Made by a program: the position numbers and the translations under genes. Below, in pieces: positions 9,910 through 18,920 of a stretch of 64,000 nucleotides of DNA; positions within the stretch are counted from its first letter, which is position 1, and each line of letters begins with the position of its first letter. The notes beneath the pieces are model-generated. The model had not been told where the DNA came from. It saw nothing but the letters and a program-made list of their open reading frames with translations, and made no database searches. Source of the DNA: Synechococcus sp. UW179A (GTDB taxonomy: Bacteria > Cyanobacteriota > Cyanobacteriia > PCC-6307 > Cyanobiaceae); assembly GCF_900473965.1 (NCBI RefSeq), contig NZ_UCNJ01000018.1, forward strand, positions 124,001 to 188,000, read 5' to 3'.

Positions 9910-10584
9910 TTAAAGAATATTATGCATTCTAATAATGTGAAAAGCTTCAGCGTATGCAAAGCCATGTTGAGATCCCCTGAACAGGGCAAGAGACCGCAGA
10001 GCCTCAACAGATCGAGGTCCTGGGTAAAGACTAACCTGCGATTGATAACAAAGCATTGCATTACATTTAGAATCAATGTGAGCAGTAATATCTAAGAACC
10101 AATTTGGAGTAAATTGAGGCTCAATTCCAGGCGCATTCCAAAAACTTTCAGAAATAGTTTCATAGCATGCAAGAAGTTGAAGATTAGCATTAGGCCTAAT
10201 AGGACGAGATGCAACAAGACAGGAGTCAAATATTAAGCGGTGATCTATATGGCGATCATAGAAAGGAATAAACAGTATTTGAGGGTCTACTTTGACAACA
10301 ACATCACAAATAGATTTATTGAATGATGCAATGTCAATTTGAGACAACATAACTGCTGGAAAATCCAAGAAAATAGAGTTTTCAACACCCAACAGCTGAT
10401 GCGCCTTTTGTGCTTCTGAAACTGTTATCTCATGAACCTCTTTAGAATAAAGAGGGGGCATATGAGCAGCAACAGTAAGCACGGTAATTTCATAGTTTTT
10501 TTGACTAAAATATGATATCGCACCACCACATCCAAGAACCTCATCATCAGGATGTGGTGCAACTATAAGAACGGACTTAACCAT
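9910..10584 (-). CDS. PIG-L family N-deacetylase
   Basis: A 224-residue protein with the zinc-binding APHPDDE motif at residues 9-15 and the partner HIDH motif near residue 115, the hallmark pair of the PIG-L/LmbE family. Members remove acetyl groups from N-acetylated sugars or sugar conjugates. Its ATG overlaps the stop of the NodU-like gene by 8 bases, so the two are probably coupled. In this context it may deacetylate an amino sugar before another modification, for instance carbamoylation. The target is inference. The protein length is normal for the family and both metal motifs are intact. Confidence 0.88.
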   Translation of the reverse strand: MVKSVLIVAPHPDDEVLGCGGAISYFSQKNYEITVLTVAAHMPPLYSKEVHEITVSEAQKAHQLLGVENSIFLDFPAVMLSQIDIASFNKSICDVVVKVDPQILFIPFYDRHIDHRLIFDSCLVASRPIRPNANLQLLACYETISESFWNAPGIEPQFTPNWFLDITAHIDSKCNAMLCYQSQVSLYPGPRSVEALRSLALFRGSQHGFAYAEAFHIIRMHNIL

Positions 10585-12322
10585 TTTGAGAGATATTGTG
10601 ATTTTTAAGAAGAAAATAATTACCTATACAGAGACAATCCATGCCTGATGCAGAAAAGGTTCTTAAAGCATCTACAGGAGACATCACAATGGGCTCACCT
10701 TTAACATTAAATGAAGTGTTGAGGAGAATAGGCAAATCAGCAATTGAATTCATCGACATAAGTAAGGAATGATACAAGGGATTGTGAATCTTACTAACAG
10801 CTTGAATTCGGGATGTACCATCAACATGAACGATTGCAGGAGCAATTTCTTTTAACTTCTGTGTTGCAAAAAAAGAATTATTCATAAAAGGACTATTGTA
10901 GTAATTATCGAAATATTCATCAAGAAATTCTTCAGCAATAGACGGGCAAAATGGTCGCCAATCCTCACGAAACTTGATGACAGCATTAACCTTATCGCGT
11001 GAGCTGACACAACGTGGATCAGCAAGGATACTTCTTTGACCAAGAGCCCTTGGACCAGCTTCCATACGCCCTTGAAACCAACCCACGACCATACCACCGG
11101 ATATGAATTGAGCTGCAGTTAGGGAGATATTATTAGATAATTGATAAGGTAATTTGCAGATATCAAGTGCTTTACGGATTGATTCATCGGAATACTCAGG
11201 GCCTAAAGCAAGCGTAGATAAGCGTTCAACTTCATTACCGTTATCACGATGTCCAAGAACCAGAGCAGCTGCTTGTGCGGCGCCTCCATCACTACAAAGA
11301 GGATGGGCGAAAAAATCAGATACTAAAGTTGAACGATGGAGTGCTGAGTTCATTTTTATATTAAGTCCAACTCCACCACCTATACACAAGTTGTCAATAC
11401 CGGTAAGTTGAATTGCATAATCTGAAATATGAGTGACAACACTTTCAAGCAGATATTGAACCTCATATGCAATATCTTTGTGAATTTGAGACAAAGATTG
11501 ATCGGGTGTTCTGGGTTGTATACCCATCAATTCAACAAGATGATCGGTGAACCGTTTTGAATATGTGTGAGGGCCATAATGAATATACTTCGGATCTAAA
11601 GAATAAAGATTTGAGTCGCATGGAGACAAAATAGCATTAAGTTTAGAGCGAACATTTTCATTGCAATTCCCGTAAGAAGCCAAACCCATAACTTTGTATT
11701 CTCCGTCATAAGCTTCAAAACCTAAAAACTCTGTAAAAGCTGCATAGAACCAACCGAGAGAGTGCGGAATTTTTCTAGAAAAAAGTTTAGTTATTGCATT
11801 ATTTTCATATTTCCAAATACTGGTGCAATCAACATCTCCAGAACCATCCATTACAATACAGGTTGCAGAAGAGAAGGGAGATTGGAAACATGCCTGAAAA
11901 GCATGCGCATAGTGATGAGGAATACCCACTATTGGAGGGAAATCAATGGATCCAAAGTGCTTAGTCCAATGAAAGTGATGTCTATTGAAAACTGCCTTGG
12001 AGGTAAATGATGACAACATGGATTGTTGCCATCTTGAAGTACCTTCATCAACATCAAATAAAGAATTTAATTCATCAAAATAGGAAGCGATAGTACCGTT
12101 GTCAAAAGAAGCTATATCCCAGTGAATACCAACAGCAGAGATGTCAGATAAAGAAATATCAACACAATTTAGACAATATTTAATCGCGTTAATAGGGTAA
12201 AGACCAAAGGCATGTTTATTACGTAAGAAACGCTCTTCTTCAGCGTAGGCAATGACTTTTCCATCTCTAACAAGACAAGCTGCTGGATCTGCATGGCCCT
12301 CAAATAAACCTAGGAAGAACAC
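10577..12322 (-). CDS. NodU/CmcH-family carbamoyltransferase
   Basis: About 581 residues from the GTG at 12322, which places LGLFEGHADPA at the N-terminus as in other NodU proteins; a TTG at 12370 would add 16 residues without family similarity. Seen motifs: EEERFLRNKH, the HHYAHAFQA histidines near residue 135, VMDGSGD, GGGVGLNIKMN near 315, and the C-terminal RMEAGPRALGQRS, DPR and LNTSFNVKGEPIV segments. Family members make carbamoyl-adenylate from carbamoyl phosphate and ATP and transfer the carbamoyl to a hydroxyl of a sugar or antibiotic. Both the Kae1-like and C-terminal domains are complete. It probably O-carbamoylates a residue of the island's glycan and is coupled to the PIG-L gene. 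Confidence 0.88.
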   Translation of the reverse strand: MFFLGLFEGHADPAACLVRDGKVIAYAEEERFLRNKHAFGLYPINAIKYCLNCVDISLSDISAVGIHWDIASFDNGTIASYFDELNSLFDVDEGTSRWQQSMLSSFTSKAVFNRHHFHWTKHFGSIDFPPIVGIPHHYAHAFQACFQSPFSSATCIVMDGSGDVDCTSIWKYENNAITKLFSRKIPHSLGWFYAAFTEFLGFEAYDGEYKVMGLASYGNCNENVRSKLNAILSPCDSNLYSLDPKYIHYGPHTYSKRFTDHLVELMGIQPRTPDQSLSQIHKDIAYEVQYLLESVVTHISDYAIQLTGIDNLCIGGGVGLNIKMNSALHRSTLVSDFFAHPLCSDGGAAQAAALVLGHRDNGNEVERLSTLALGPEYSDESIRKALDICKLPYQLSNNISLTAAQFISGGMVVGWFQGRMEAGPRALGQRSILADPRCVSSRDKVNAVIKFREDWRPFCPSIAEEFLDEYFDNYYNSPFMNNSFFATQKLKEIAPAIVHVDGTSRIQAVSKIHNPLYHSLLMSMNSIADLPILLNTSFNVKGEPIVMSPVDALRTFSASGMDCLCIGNYFLLKNHNISQNG

Positions 12323-12413
12323 AAGAATAGATAATCTTGGATAATGATAGCATGGAAGCGAAAGGTTCAATTAGTATGCTAAAAACCAATGTTGAATAAT
12401 ACGCAGAGAAAAA

Positions 12414-14393
12414 TTACAACCATATATCAGCCCAAGCTTGCCACATCAAAACGGTCCATAGCTGGGATGAATTATCACGACCACCTAAATGCTGCCTCCA
12501 TAATTGATCGATGTAGTAAGAGTTTAGTATTCCTTGTGATTCTATGCGAGATGGTGAAAGAAGATCTTCAGCCCATTGACGCAATGGTCCACGAAGCCAA
12601 TAACAAATAGGTGTAGAAAACCCTGACTTTGGACGATCAATTAAGGAAGGAGGAACAAACTGATAAAGTATTTGACGTAGAGCCCACTTAGTACAATCTC
12701 TGTCAGACAAATCGGGGATTTTATAATGTAGTGGAGAAGAAAACATGAAATCAGCTACAGAAATATCTAGAAATGGTGCACGTGTTTCCAAGCCTACATA
12801 CATTGAAGCGCGATCTACCTTAACAAGGATATCATTAGGTAAATAACCAATAGTATCCGCAGCCATAACAGACTCAACAGGAGAAACAGAGGTGCTGAAT
12901 GGATTAAAGCTCAGAAAGTCTGTTGTAGAAAAATCAGTGATGATGGATTCCAAAAAGATTGAATCAAAAAGACAACTGGAATCGGTAAATACTGATAACA
13001 ATGAATCATAAATCGAAGAAAGACTGGAACTAGATCTAACTGCTGAGGATAGTTTATATTGTTTGTTTCTGGATAAACCACGAGAGGCAATCGGTAGAAT
13101 GTTAATCAAAAAGGAAATAAAGTTCTTGCAGTATTGAGGGTAAAAATGAAAATACTTGTAAATCAAGGGAGCTAGACGATGACGGTTATAACCGCCAAAG
13201 AGCTCGTCACCCCCATCACCAGTGAGTGCGACAGACAAACCGTTTTGACGTGCAGATAGACACACCAAATGAGTTGGGATTTGTGAGGCGTCAGAAAAGG
13301 GCTCAGAATAAATGTATGGTAAGGCTGGGATTAAACTAAGAGCATCCTGTGATGAAAGACTGACTTCAGTGTGTTTGGTACCTAAATAGGAAGCAATATC
13401 ATGAGCATATGGAGCTTCATTGAATTCAAGATTACCAACAGAATTTCCAGGAAAAGATACGGTTAATGTGCTAATGGACGAACTACTGTTAGCTTGAAGA
13501 ATTGCAGTAATTAAAGAAGAGTCGATACCCCCAGAAAGAAAAGTGCCTAAGGGAACATCAGAAGAAGATTGCATAACAACTGAACGGGTAAGACATGCCT
13601 TCAACTGTGAAAGGTAGACGTCCTTGGGAATATATTCAAGCTTAGATTGTGAGGACAAAGATGAACTAGAAATATCCCACCATGAAGTAGAATGAAAATT
13701 ATTATGGGCATGACGAGATAAATCAAAGTCAATCTGATGACCCGGCATAAGCTGATGAAAACCCTCATATATACATAAAGGTGCAGGAATAAAGCCGAGA
13801 TTAAAATAAGCAGTAAGTGCTACTTTATTGATGGAATATGGAGATGTACGAGTAATAGACCGAAGAGCCGCAACATCAGAGCAAAACAGTAGAGTGCGAA
13901 TATCATCAACACAGTGCCAACCCCAATAAAGAGGTTTCTCTCCAAACCGATCCCTAATCAAAGTTAAACGTTGGTACGACGTATCCCATAAGGCAATAGC
14001 AAACATTCCAGAACATCTTTTTAATGTACTAGATATACCCCACGCTTCGATTGCACAGAGCAAAGTTTCAGTATCACAGGAACTGGACCATGGCTTATCA
14101 ATAAGATTAGAAGTTTCAAGTTCACGACGTATCGATAGATGATTATAAATCTCGCCATTGAAAGATATAACATAGCGTCCAGATGAACTGACCATGGGTT
14201 GATGACCAGCTTTTGATAAATCTAAAATTGAAAGACGCCTATGTACTAAAGCAAGAGGAACAAAAGGATCAATCCATACACCAGAATCATCAGGCCCTCG
14301 AAAGGAAATTGAATCCCCCATTAACTGGGCATTACAGCGCAAAAAATCTTGGTCAATATCAGATATGCTCCAAAGACCAGCAATACCACACAT
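12414..14393 (-). CDS. asnB: Glutamine-hydrolysing asparagine synthase family amidotransferase
   Basis: A 659-residue protein with both AsnB halves. The N-terminal class II glutaminase begins MCGIAG, so the nucleophile Cys2 is intact, with SFNGEIYN and GMFAIALWD following. The synthetase half has the PP-loop LSGGIDSS near residue 286 and GDGGDELFGGY near 415. In O-antigen clusters such proteins amidate uronic acids to uronamides rather than making asparagine. The nearby ugd and uronate epimerase make that plausible, but free Asn synthesis cannot be excluded. Serine is very frequent, about 96 of 659 by hand count, as in several neighbours. Confidence 0.85.
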   Translation of the reverse strand: MCGIAGLWSISDIDQDFLRCNAQLMGDSISFRGPDDSGVWIDPFVPLALVHRRLSILDLSKAGHQPMVSSSGRYVISFNGEIYNHLSIRRELETSNLIDKPWSSSCDTETLLCAIEAWGISSTLKRCSGMFAIALWDTSYQRLTLIRDRFGEKPLYWGWHCVDDIRTLLFCSDVAALRSITRTSPYSINKVALTAYFNLGFIPAPLCIYEGFHQLMPGHQIDFDLSRHAHNNFHSTSWWDISSSSLSSQSKLEYIPKDVYLSQLKACLTRSVVMQSSSDVPLGTFLSGGIDSSLITAILQANSSSSISTLTVSFPGNSVGNLEFNEAPYAHDIASYLGTKHTEVSLSSQDALSLIPALPYIYSEPFSDASQIPTHLVCLSARQNGLSVALTGDGGDELFGGYNRHRLAPLIYKYFHFYPQYCKNFISFLINILPIASRGLSRNKQYKLSSAVRSSSSLSSIYDSLLSVFTDSSCLFDSIFLESIITDFSTTDFLSFNPFSTSVSPVESVMAADTIGYLPNDILVKVDRASMYVGLETRAPFLDISVADFMFSSPLHYKIPDLSDRDCTKWALRQILYQFVPPSLIDRPKSGFSTPICYWLRGPLRQWAEDLLSPSRIESQGILNSYYIDQLWRQHLGGRDNSSQLWTVLMWQAWADIWL

Positions 14394-14394
14394 A

Positions 14395-15507
14395 TTAAAT
14401 AGATGAAGTAGTTAGAGGAGTAAGTAAAGTTTCCCAATGATTAGCTATATCACAAAGCGATGAATATTGGTGAGTTGCCTTTCTAGAAGCTGATCCATAC
14501 TCATATCTCAAAGTAGAATCACACATCAATTGAGACAGGCTTTTGGCTAAAGATTGTGAACGGTTGTAAGAACTTTCGACCAAGAGACCGTTTTTACGAT
14601 TGATAACAAGTTCATTAACACCAGGACAATTTTCAAAGGCCACGACAGGAAGCCCGTGGGATTGAGCCTCAACCACGACAAGTGGATAAGCCTCGTATAA
14701 AGATGAAAGGCAAAAGATATCTGCTTTTGCATATTCCTCAGAAATCAAGGATGTATTACCTAATAAAAACACCTGATCTACTAGACCAAGATGTATAATA
14801 AGTCCCTCTAGTGAATCCCTGAGAGTACCATCACCATAGATCCTTAAGATCCAGTTAGGAAAAGAATGGGCTATAAGTGCAAATGCATTAATGAGAGTCT
14901 TTTGATCTTTCTGATTATCAAGTCGACCAATATTAAGAAGTATATATGAATCTTTTAAACGACCAGGATTAGCGTAATTATCAACAGGAAGAACGGGGTT
15001 TCTTAAAACATGCATACGATCTCTAAGCAATTTTGGGTAACTACGCTTAATATTTTCAGATAAAACGGTGATTCTTTGGATATTGAAAGCGGATATCCAT
15101 AATAAAGCAAATTGCAAAGGGCGGGATCTGTAATGATCGGGCACTATATGCTCACTAGCAACTAATGGAATGTTAGCTCCAACCAAGGCAAAGGATAAGG
15201 GTATAAATATAGAGTGCATAAATCCAACGACTACATCGGGATTAATGCGTATAATTGCTCGACGTAAAGCAATAATACGAGTAAGTGTTACAACAAACCT
15301 ACCAGGTTCAGCTGTTTCACCAACAGAAAGGTTGATAATCCTTATGCCATCATGGATAGGATAAAACGGAGTAGATTGATTGGAATCACAAGTAACAACC
15401 GTAATATCATGGCCACGTCGAGAGAGTTCGGATGCAACCATGCATAAAACTCTTTCTGCACCACCTACGGCACGATCTAATCTTTTGATAGCAAAAACTA
15501 TTTTCAT
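14395..15507 (-). CDS. GT4 family glycosyltransferase
   Basis: From the ATG at 15507 the protein starts MKIVFAIKRLDRAVGGAER, with the normal GT4 N-terminus; an upstream TTG would add nine residues. About 370 residues. The donor domain has NIGRLDNQKDQKTLI near residue 180, YGDGTLRDSLE, and the acidic motif region SSLYEAYPLVVVEAQSHG near residue 270 with GLPVVAFENCPG. It ends two bases before the asnB start. It is a retaining GT-B enzyme adding one sugar of the repeat unit; donor and acceptor are unknown. EAYPL replaces the usual EG(F/L)P, a common GT4 variant. Confidence 0.85.
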   Translation of the reverse strand: MKIVFAIKRLDRAVGGAERVLCMVASELSRRGHDITVVTCDSNQSTPFYPIHDGIRIINLSVGETAEPGRFVVTLTRIIALRRAIIRINPDVVVGFMHSIFIPLSFALVGANIPLVASEHIVPDHYRSRPLQFALLWISAFNIQRITVLSENIKRSYPKLLRDRMHVLRNPVLPVDNYANPGRLKDSYILLNIGRLDNQKDQKTLINAFALIAHSFPNWILRIYGDGTLRDSLEGLIIHLGLVDQVFLLGNTSLISEEYAKADIFCLSSLYEAYPLVVVEAQSHGLPVVAFENCPGVNELVINRKNGLLVESSYNRSQSLAKSLSQLMCDSTLRYEYGSASRKATHQYSSLCDIANHWETLLTPLTTSSI

Positions 15508-15574
15508 ACCAATAAAATAATTAGTTAGATGCAAATCTTAAAATAATTATAGGAACCATGATAAGATTATAAAC

Positions 15575-16843
15575 TCATAAAAGCCAGGAAAAGCCGCCGT
15601 AGATAGAATTACGCTGTGCGGCAGAGTAAAACTGATTACGAGACAAGGCAAGAAGAGAAACTAAGATTGAAAGCAAATCAGGAAAAAGTAAATCACTAGA
15701 GAGAACATCTCGTACAGTAAGTCGTGAGGAGGAGATCGCTGACTCAAAAAGATCGATCGTGGATTTATAGTAATAAGTTGTAAGATATACATTGGAAGTA
15801 TTAGCACTTATCTCTTTATAATCAGATAAAATATAGTCAATAGCACAACCTAGTGTTTTGAGTTTAAAATGCTGCATGTTAATTAGCAAATCATGTGGGG
15901 ACCCAAGATCGAGACGTTGTTCTCCAAAAATACAATAGCCGGCAGATAATGATTGCCTATAACCAAAATCTGCAATTAAACAAGGTATACCTCTTGAAGC
16001 AAATTCTAAAAGAGAAAGACCCATTGCAAAGCCAATATCTGTACTGACAAGCAAATCATCAAGTTCATCAAAGGATAAGGTACCGTGGAACGTAATATTA
16101 ATTGGGATACATGAAAATTTTCTCTTCAGTGACGAAAAGTCGATTCCATCGCCAACTATATGCAATTTGATATTATCTAATGAACAGTTTGAATTTACCA
16201 AATCTTGAACGAAAGAAAGTAGAGATTGTGATTTAAAATCTTCTAAACGACCAATCCAAGTAATAGTAAGAAAATTTTTACTAAATACAGAAGATCTAGC
16301 AGGACAAATAGTATGCATTGGGTTATGAACCAGCCTAAGGATAGGACAATTATATGAAGGATTTGTAGTAGATAAACTTAGCGTAGTAAGAAGACCATAA
16401 TAACATGCATGATCCATAAAATATAGTGATTGAAATTCAAGCATGAGGCTATATTGGGAAATGAGTTTAAAGTTACGCTTTCGAAAAAAATAATTGAATT
16501 TACTAAAAAATTGACGATACTTAGGGATAATTTCGAAATTATCAGGATGCAAAAACCAAAAAAAAAGTTTTGTAGAAGAGTTTATGATATTTATATTAGG
16601 TAAGCGCCAAAGGGGCAGTGCTTGGGTAACAATAACTAGGTCAATGTTGTAAGACAAATCTACTAACTCATCAGGGGAGATGCAAGTAACTTGAGTTGTC
16701 TTAGATAAATTTGCTAGAGCACCATTCGGAAAGTCTACAATATATACGGTATATTTTTGTGAAATTATACTAGAAATAAAAGCAAAAAGAGACGACACTC
16801 CGCCAGTCTTAATGAATGGAAAATAAAAACAGATAGTTCTCAT
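15575..16843 (-). CDS. Divergent GT4-like glycosyltransferase
   Basis: A 422-residue protein. The N-terminus YFPFIKTGGVSSLFAFI resembles the acceptor domain of GT4 enzymes. The middle has ITWIGRLEDFKSQSL (donor domain start, near residue 200), KLHIVGDGIDFSSLK, and FAMGLSLLEFASRGIPCLI near residue 275, which corresponds to the E-x7-E region although only one glutamate is clear. A C-terminal ~60-residue hydrophobic extension follows. Its start overlaps the preceding GT2 stop by one base. It is likely a retaining glycosyltransferase, but the motifs are weaker than in its neighbours, so activity and donor are uncertain. Confidence 0.7.
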   Translation of the reverse strand: MRTICFYFPFIKTGGVSSLFAFISSIISQKYTVYIVDFPNGALANLSKTTQVTCISPDELVDLSYNIDLVIVTQALPLWRLPNINIINSSTKLFFWFLHPDNFEIIPKYRQFFSKFNYFFRKRNFKLISQYSLMLEFQSLYFMDHACYYGLLTTLSLSTTNPSYNCPILRLVHNPMHTICPARSSVFSKNFLTITWIGRLEDFKSQSLLSFVQDLVNSNCSLDNIKLHIVGDGIDFSSLKRKFSCIPINITFHGTLSFDELDDLLVSTDIGFAMGLSLLEFASRGIPCLIADFGYRQSLSAGYCIFGEQRLDLGSPHDLLINMQHFKLKTLGCAIDYILSDYKEISANTSNVYLTTYYYKSTIDLFESAISSSRLTVRDVLSSDLLFPDLLSILVSLLALSRNQFYSAAQRNSIYGGFSWLL

Positions 16844-17721
16844 TAAGCTTTAAGTAAAAGAATAGTGCTAACAAGTAAAAACCGGAATGAAAGAAGGGGA
16901 AACTTGTATTTAATAAACAATCGAATCATAAGGAAGAAAGCTAGTCGATAAGAAGGCTTGGACAAAAAATATGATTGATACAATTTATAGATTGAGTTAC
17001 TAAAAAGATACTTATAAATTTTTCGGTTGTTTATATAGTCGAAGGAGAGAGAATAAAGCTCACGGGAAAATTGATGAGGATATTTTACCGAGGTTGAGTT
17101 ATCATCCTGGAGTACTGTGCACGTGCGCCGAAGAACAACAAGTGCACGCTTTTGATAAAACATGCGAAGTATATATTCAAATTCACCAATAATTAGATAT
17201 TTTGGGTTGAACAAGCCATTTGCAAAGGATTTACGAGATATAACAAGACTGGACATTGCTATATTGTATGCTTTAAAAACATCATCATTTAAAACAATTA
17301 AGGAGTTTTTGTATTTAAATTCTTGCTTACGAGTAATATTAGCTCTATGCTTTATTACATTATATGAACCGAAGGCTATATCGTATTTCTCATTACAGAG
17401 TAAAGCATAATAACTAGAAAGCTTGTCAAAAGACCACAAATCATCAACATCGTGAAAAGCAATGTATTTGCCAGAGGCTAGTTGAACGGCAATATTACGA
17501 GCACTATACAAAGGAACAGTAGAAGTAGTTCTATGAATAGTAAATAAGGGAAATTTAGAACTGTAAGATTTGACAATTGATTCAGTAGCATCAGAACTAC
17601 AATTATCAATTAAGATTATCTCGTAATCGTAAAAATTTTGTGAAGCAATAGAAGAGAATAACCTTGCTAAATAATTTTCACCATCGAGAACATTAATGAC
17701 AATAGAATAAAATGGGCTCAT
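16843..17721 (-). CDS. GT2 family glycosyltransferase
   Basis: A 292-residue GT-A transferase. SIVINVLDGENYLARLFSSI opens the fold, IILIDNCSSDATESI follows near residue 37, and the metal-binding acidic motif HDVDDLW lies near residue 95. The C-terminal ~80 residues are basic and hydrophobic (YKLYQSYFLSKP, FFLMIRLFIKYKF), which may bind the membrane. It overlaps the upstream aminotransferase stop by 4 bases and the downstream transferase start by 1 base, so it is tightly coupled in the run. Inverting transfer of one repeat-unit sugar is expected; donor unknown. Serine is about 12% by hand count. Confidence 0.83.
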   Translation of the reverse strand: MSPFYSIVINVLDGENYLARLFSSIASQNFYDYEIILIDNCSSDATESIVKSYSSKFPLFTIHRTTSTVPLYSARNIAVQLASGKYIAFHDVDDLWSFDKLSSYYALLCNEKYDIAFGSYNVIKHRANITRKQEFKYKNSLIVLNDDVFKAYNIAMSSLVISRKSFANGLFNPKYLIIGEFEYILRMFYQKRALVVLRRTCTVLQDDNSTSVKYPHQFSRELYSLSFDYINNRKIYKYLFSNSIYKLYQSYFLSKPSYRLAFFLMIRLFIKYKFPLLSFRFLLVSTILLLKA

Positions 17722-18854
17722 AATTTAAAATAAGTATCAATAGTTTCTACAATTCGATCGATATCATTGTAATTCAAGTCAAGATGCAAAGGAAGAGTAA
17801 CCATTTGGGGATAGATTGCCATTGTGTTAGGCAGTGGTTCTTTTACACTTGATAAATAGTAACTCAACAAATGATTGGGATAATAGTGTAAGCCGGTCTG
17901 TATATTATTGTCCAACATAAAATTACGAAAAGAATTCGTATCAAAACCTTGAGATGCAGCTAAAACAGGATAGATATGCGGGATTGTCAACGTATCATTA
18001 TTCAAAAGAGGTAAGAGAGGAGTGAAATATTGTGAGGCAAGCAGAGCTTGATAGTAATAGTTAGATAATGTTCTACGCTTATCACGAATGGAATCAATCC
18101 GTTGAAGCTGAGATAACCCAAGAGCAGCGTTAATGTTACTCATATGATACCTCCAACCTTGGGACTTAACATCAAAATTCCAACTACGAGCATTTTTGTA
18201 TCGTTGAACAGAGTCATTCGAAACGGCTAAAAGTCTCAAGTCAGAAATAGTATCTGCTATATGCTTATTCGTAGTACACACGACTCCGCCCTCCCCACAG
18301 GTAATGTTTTTAATCCCATCAAAGGAGTGGCATATAGTATCATAATTACCATGATTAATAGACCAATCTCCAAAACTATGAGCAGCATCTTCTATAAGAG
18401 GAATTGAATGATGACGAAGTAAAGATCGTACTTCATGTAATGACCCCAATAAACTAGCGAAGTGGACATGAATAACAGCCTTCGTTTTATTAGAAATTAA
18501 GGACAATAAAGAATCAGGGCAAAGAGATAAGTCAGATAACCTTACATCACATGAAATAGGAGTTGCGCCTGTTGCCGAGACGGCCTGATAGGTAGCTACA
18601 TATGTAAGAGACGGTAGAACCACTTCATCTCCAGGACCAACTCCGTGAGCTTGCAAGGCTAATTGAAGAGAGGAAGTGCCTGAAGATGTAGCGATAGCGT
18701 ACTGATAGCCATAGGAACAGATCTTAGTTTCAAATTCCTGAACGTAGGAACCAATACCTAAAAACTCCTCACGAAGACATTGAGAAACTGAATTAATATC
18801 ACTAGTAGTTACTGTACTTTTTGACAAACGAATCAGAGGTAGATTAAGAGCCAT
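17718..18854 (-). CDS. DegT/DnrJ/EryC1 family PLP-dependent sugar aminotransferase
   Basis: A 378-residue fold-type I aminotransferase. SSGTSSLQLALQA near residue 57, DEVVLPSLTYVAT near 80, IEDAAHSFG near 155 and the PLP lysine in SFDGIKNITCGEGG near 188 are all present. The lysine shows it is an aminotransferase or acts with PLP as such, not a lysine-less RfbH-type dehydratase. It would place an amino group on a keto sugar nucleotide. Possible substrates in this window are a 4-keto-6-deoxy sugar from the RfbG-like or WbpM-like enzymes. It overlaps the GT2 gene by 4 bases. Confidence 0.87.
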   Translation of the reverse strand: MALNLPLIRLSKSTVTTSDINSVSQCLREEFLGIGSYVQEFETKICSYGYQYAIATSSGTSSLQLALQAHGVGPGDEVVLPSLTYVATYQAVSATGATPISCDVRLSDLSLCPDSLLSLISNKTKAVIHVHFASLLGSLHEVRSLLRHHSIPLIEDAAHSFGDWSINHGNYDTICHSFDGIKNITCGEGGVVCTTNKHIADTISDLRLLAVSNDSVQRYKNARSWNFDVKSQGWRYHMSNINAALGLSQLQRIDSIRDKRRTLSNYYYQALLASQYFTPLLPLLNNDTLTIPHIYPVLAASQGFDTNSFRNFMLDNNIQTGLHYYPNHLLSYYLSSVKEPLPNTMAIYPQMVTLPLHLDLNYNDIDRIVETIDTYFKL

Positions 18855-18920
18855 TGGTGAGGAAAAGGAGGAATTGATAAATTTGCTTCACTGTAGAACA
18901 AACAGGGAAAAGACGAGAGA

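Noticed and set aside
12389-12610. Plus-strand frame overlapping asnB 3' end
   Set aside because: Antisense to the AsnB-like gene with no motif.
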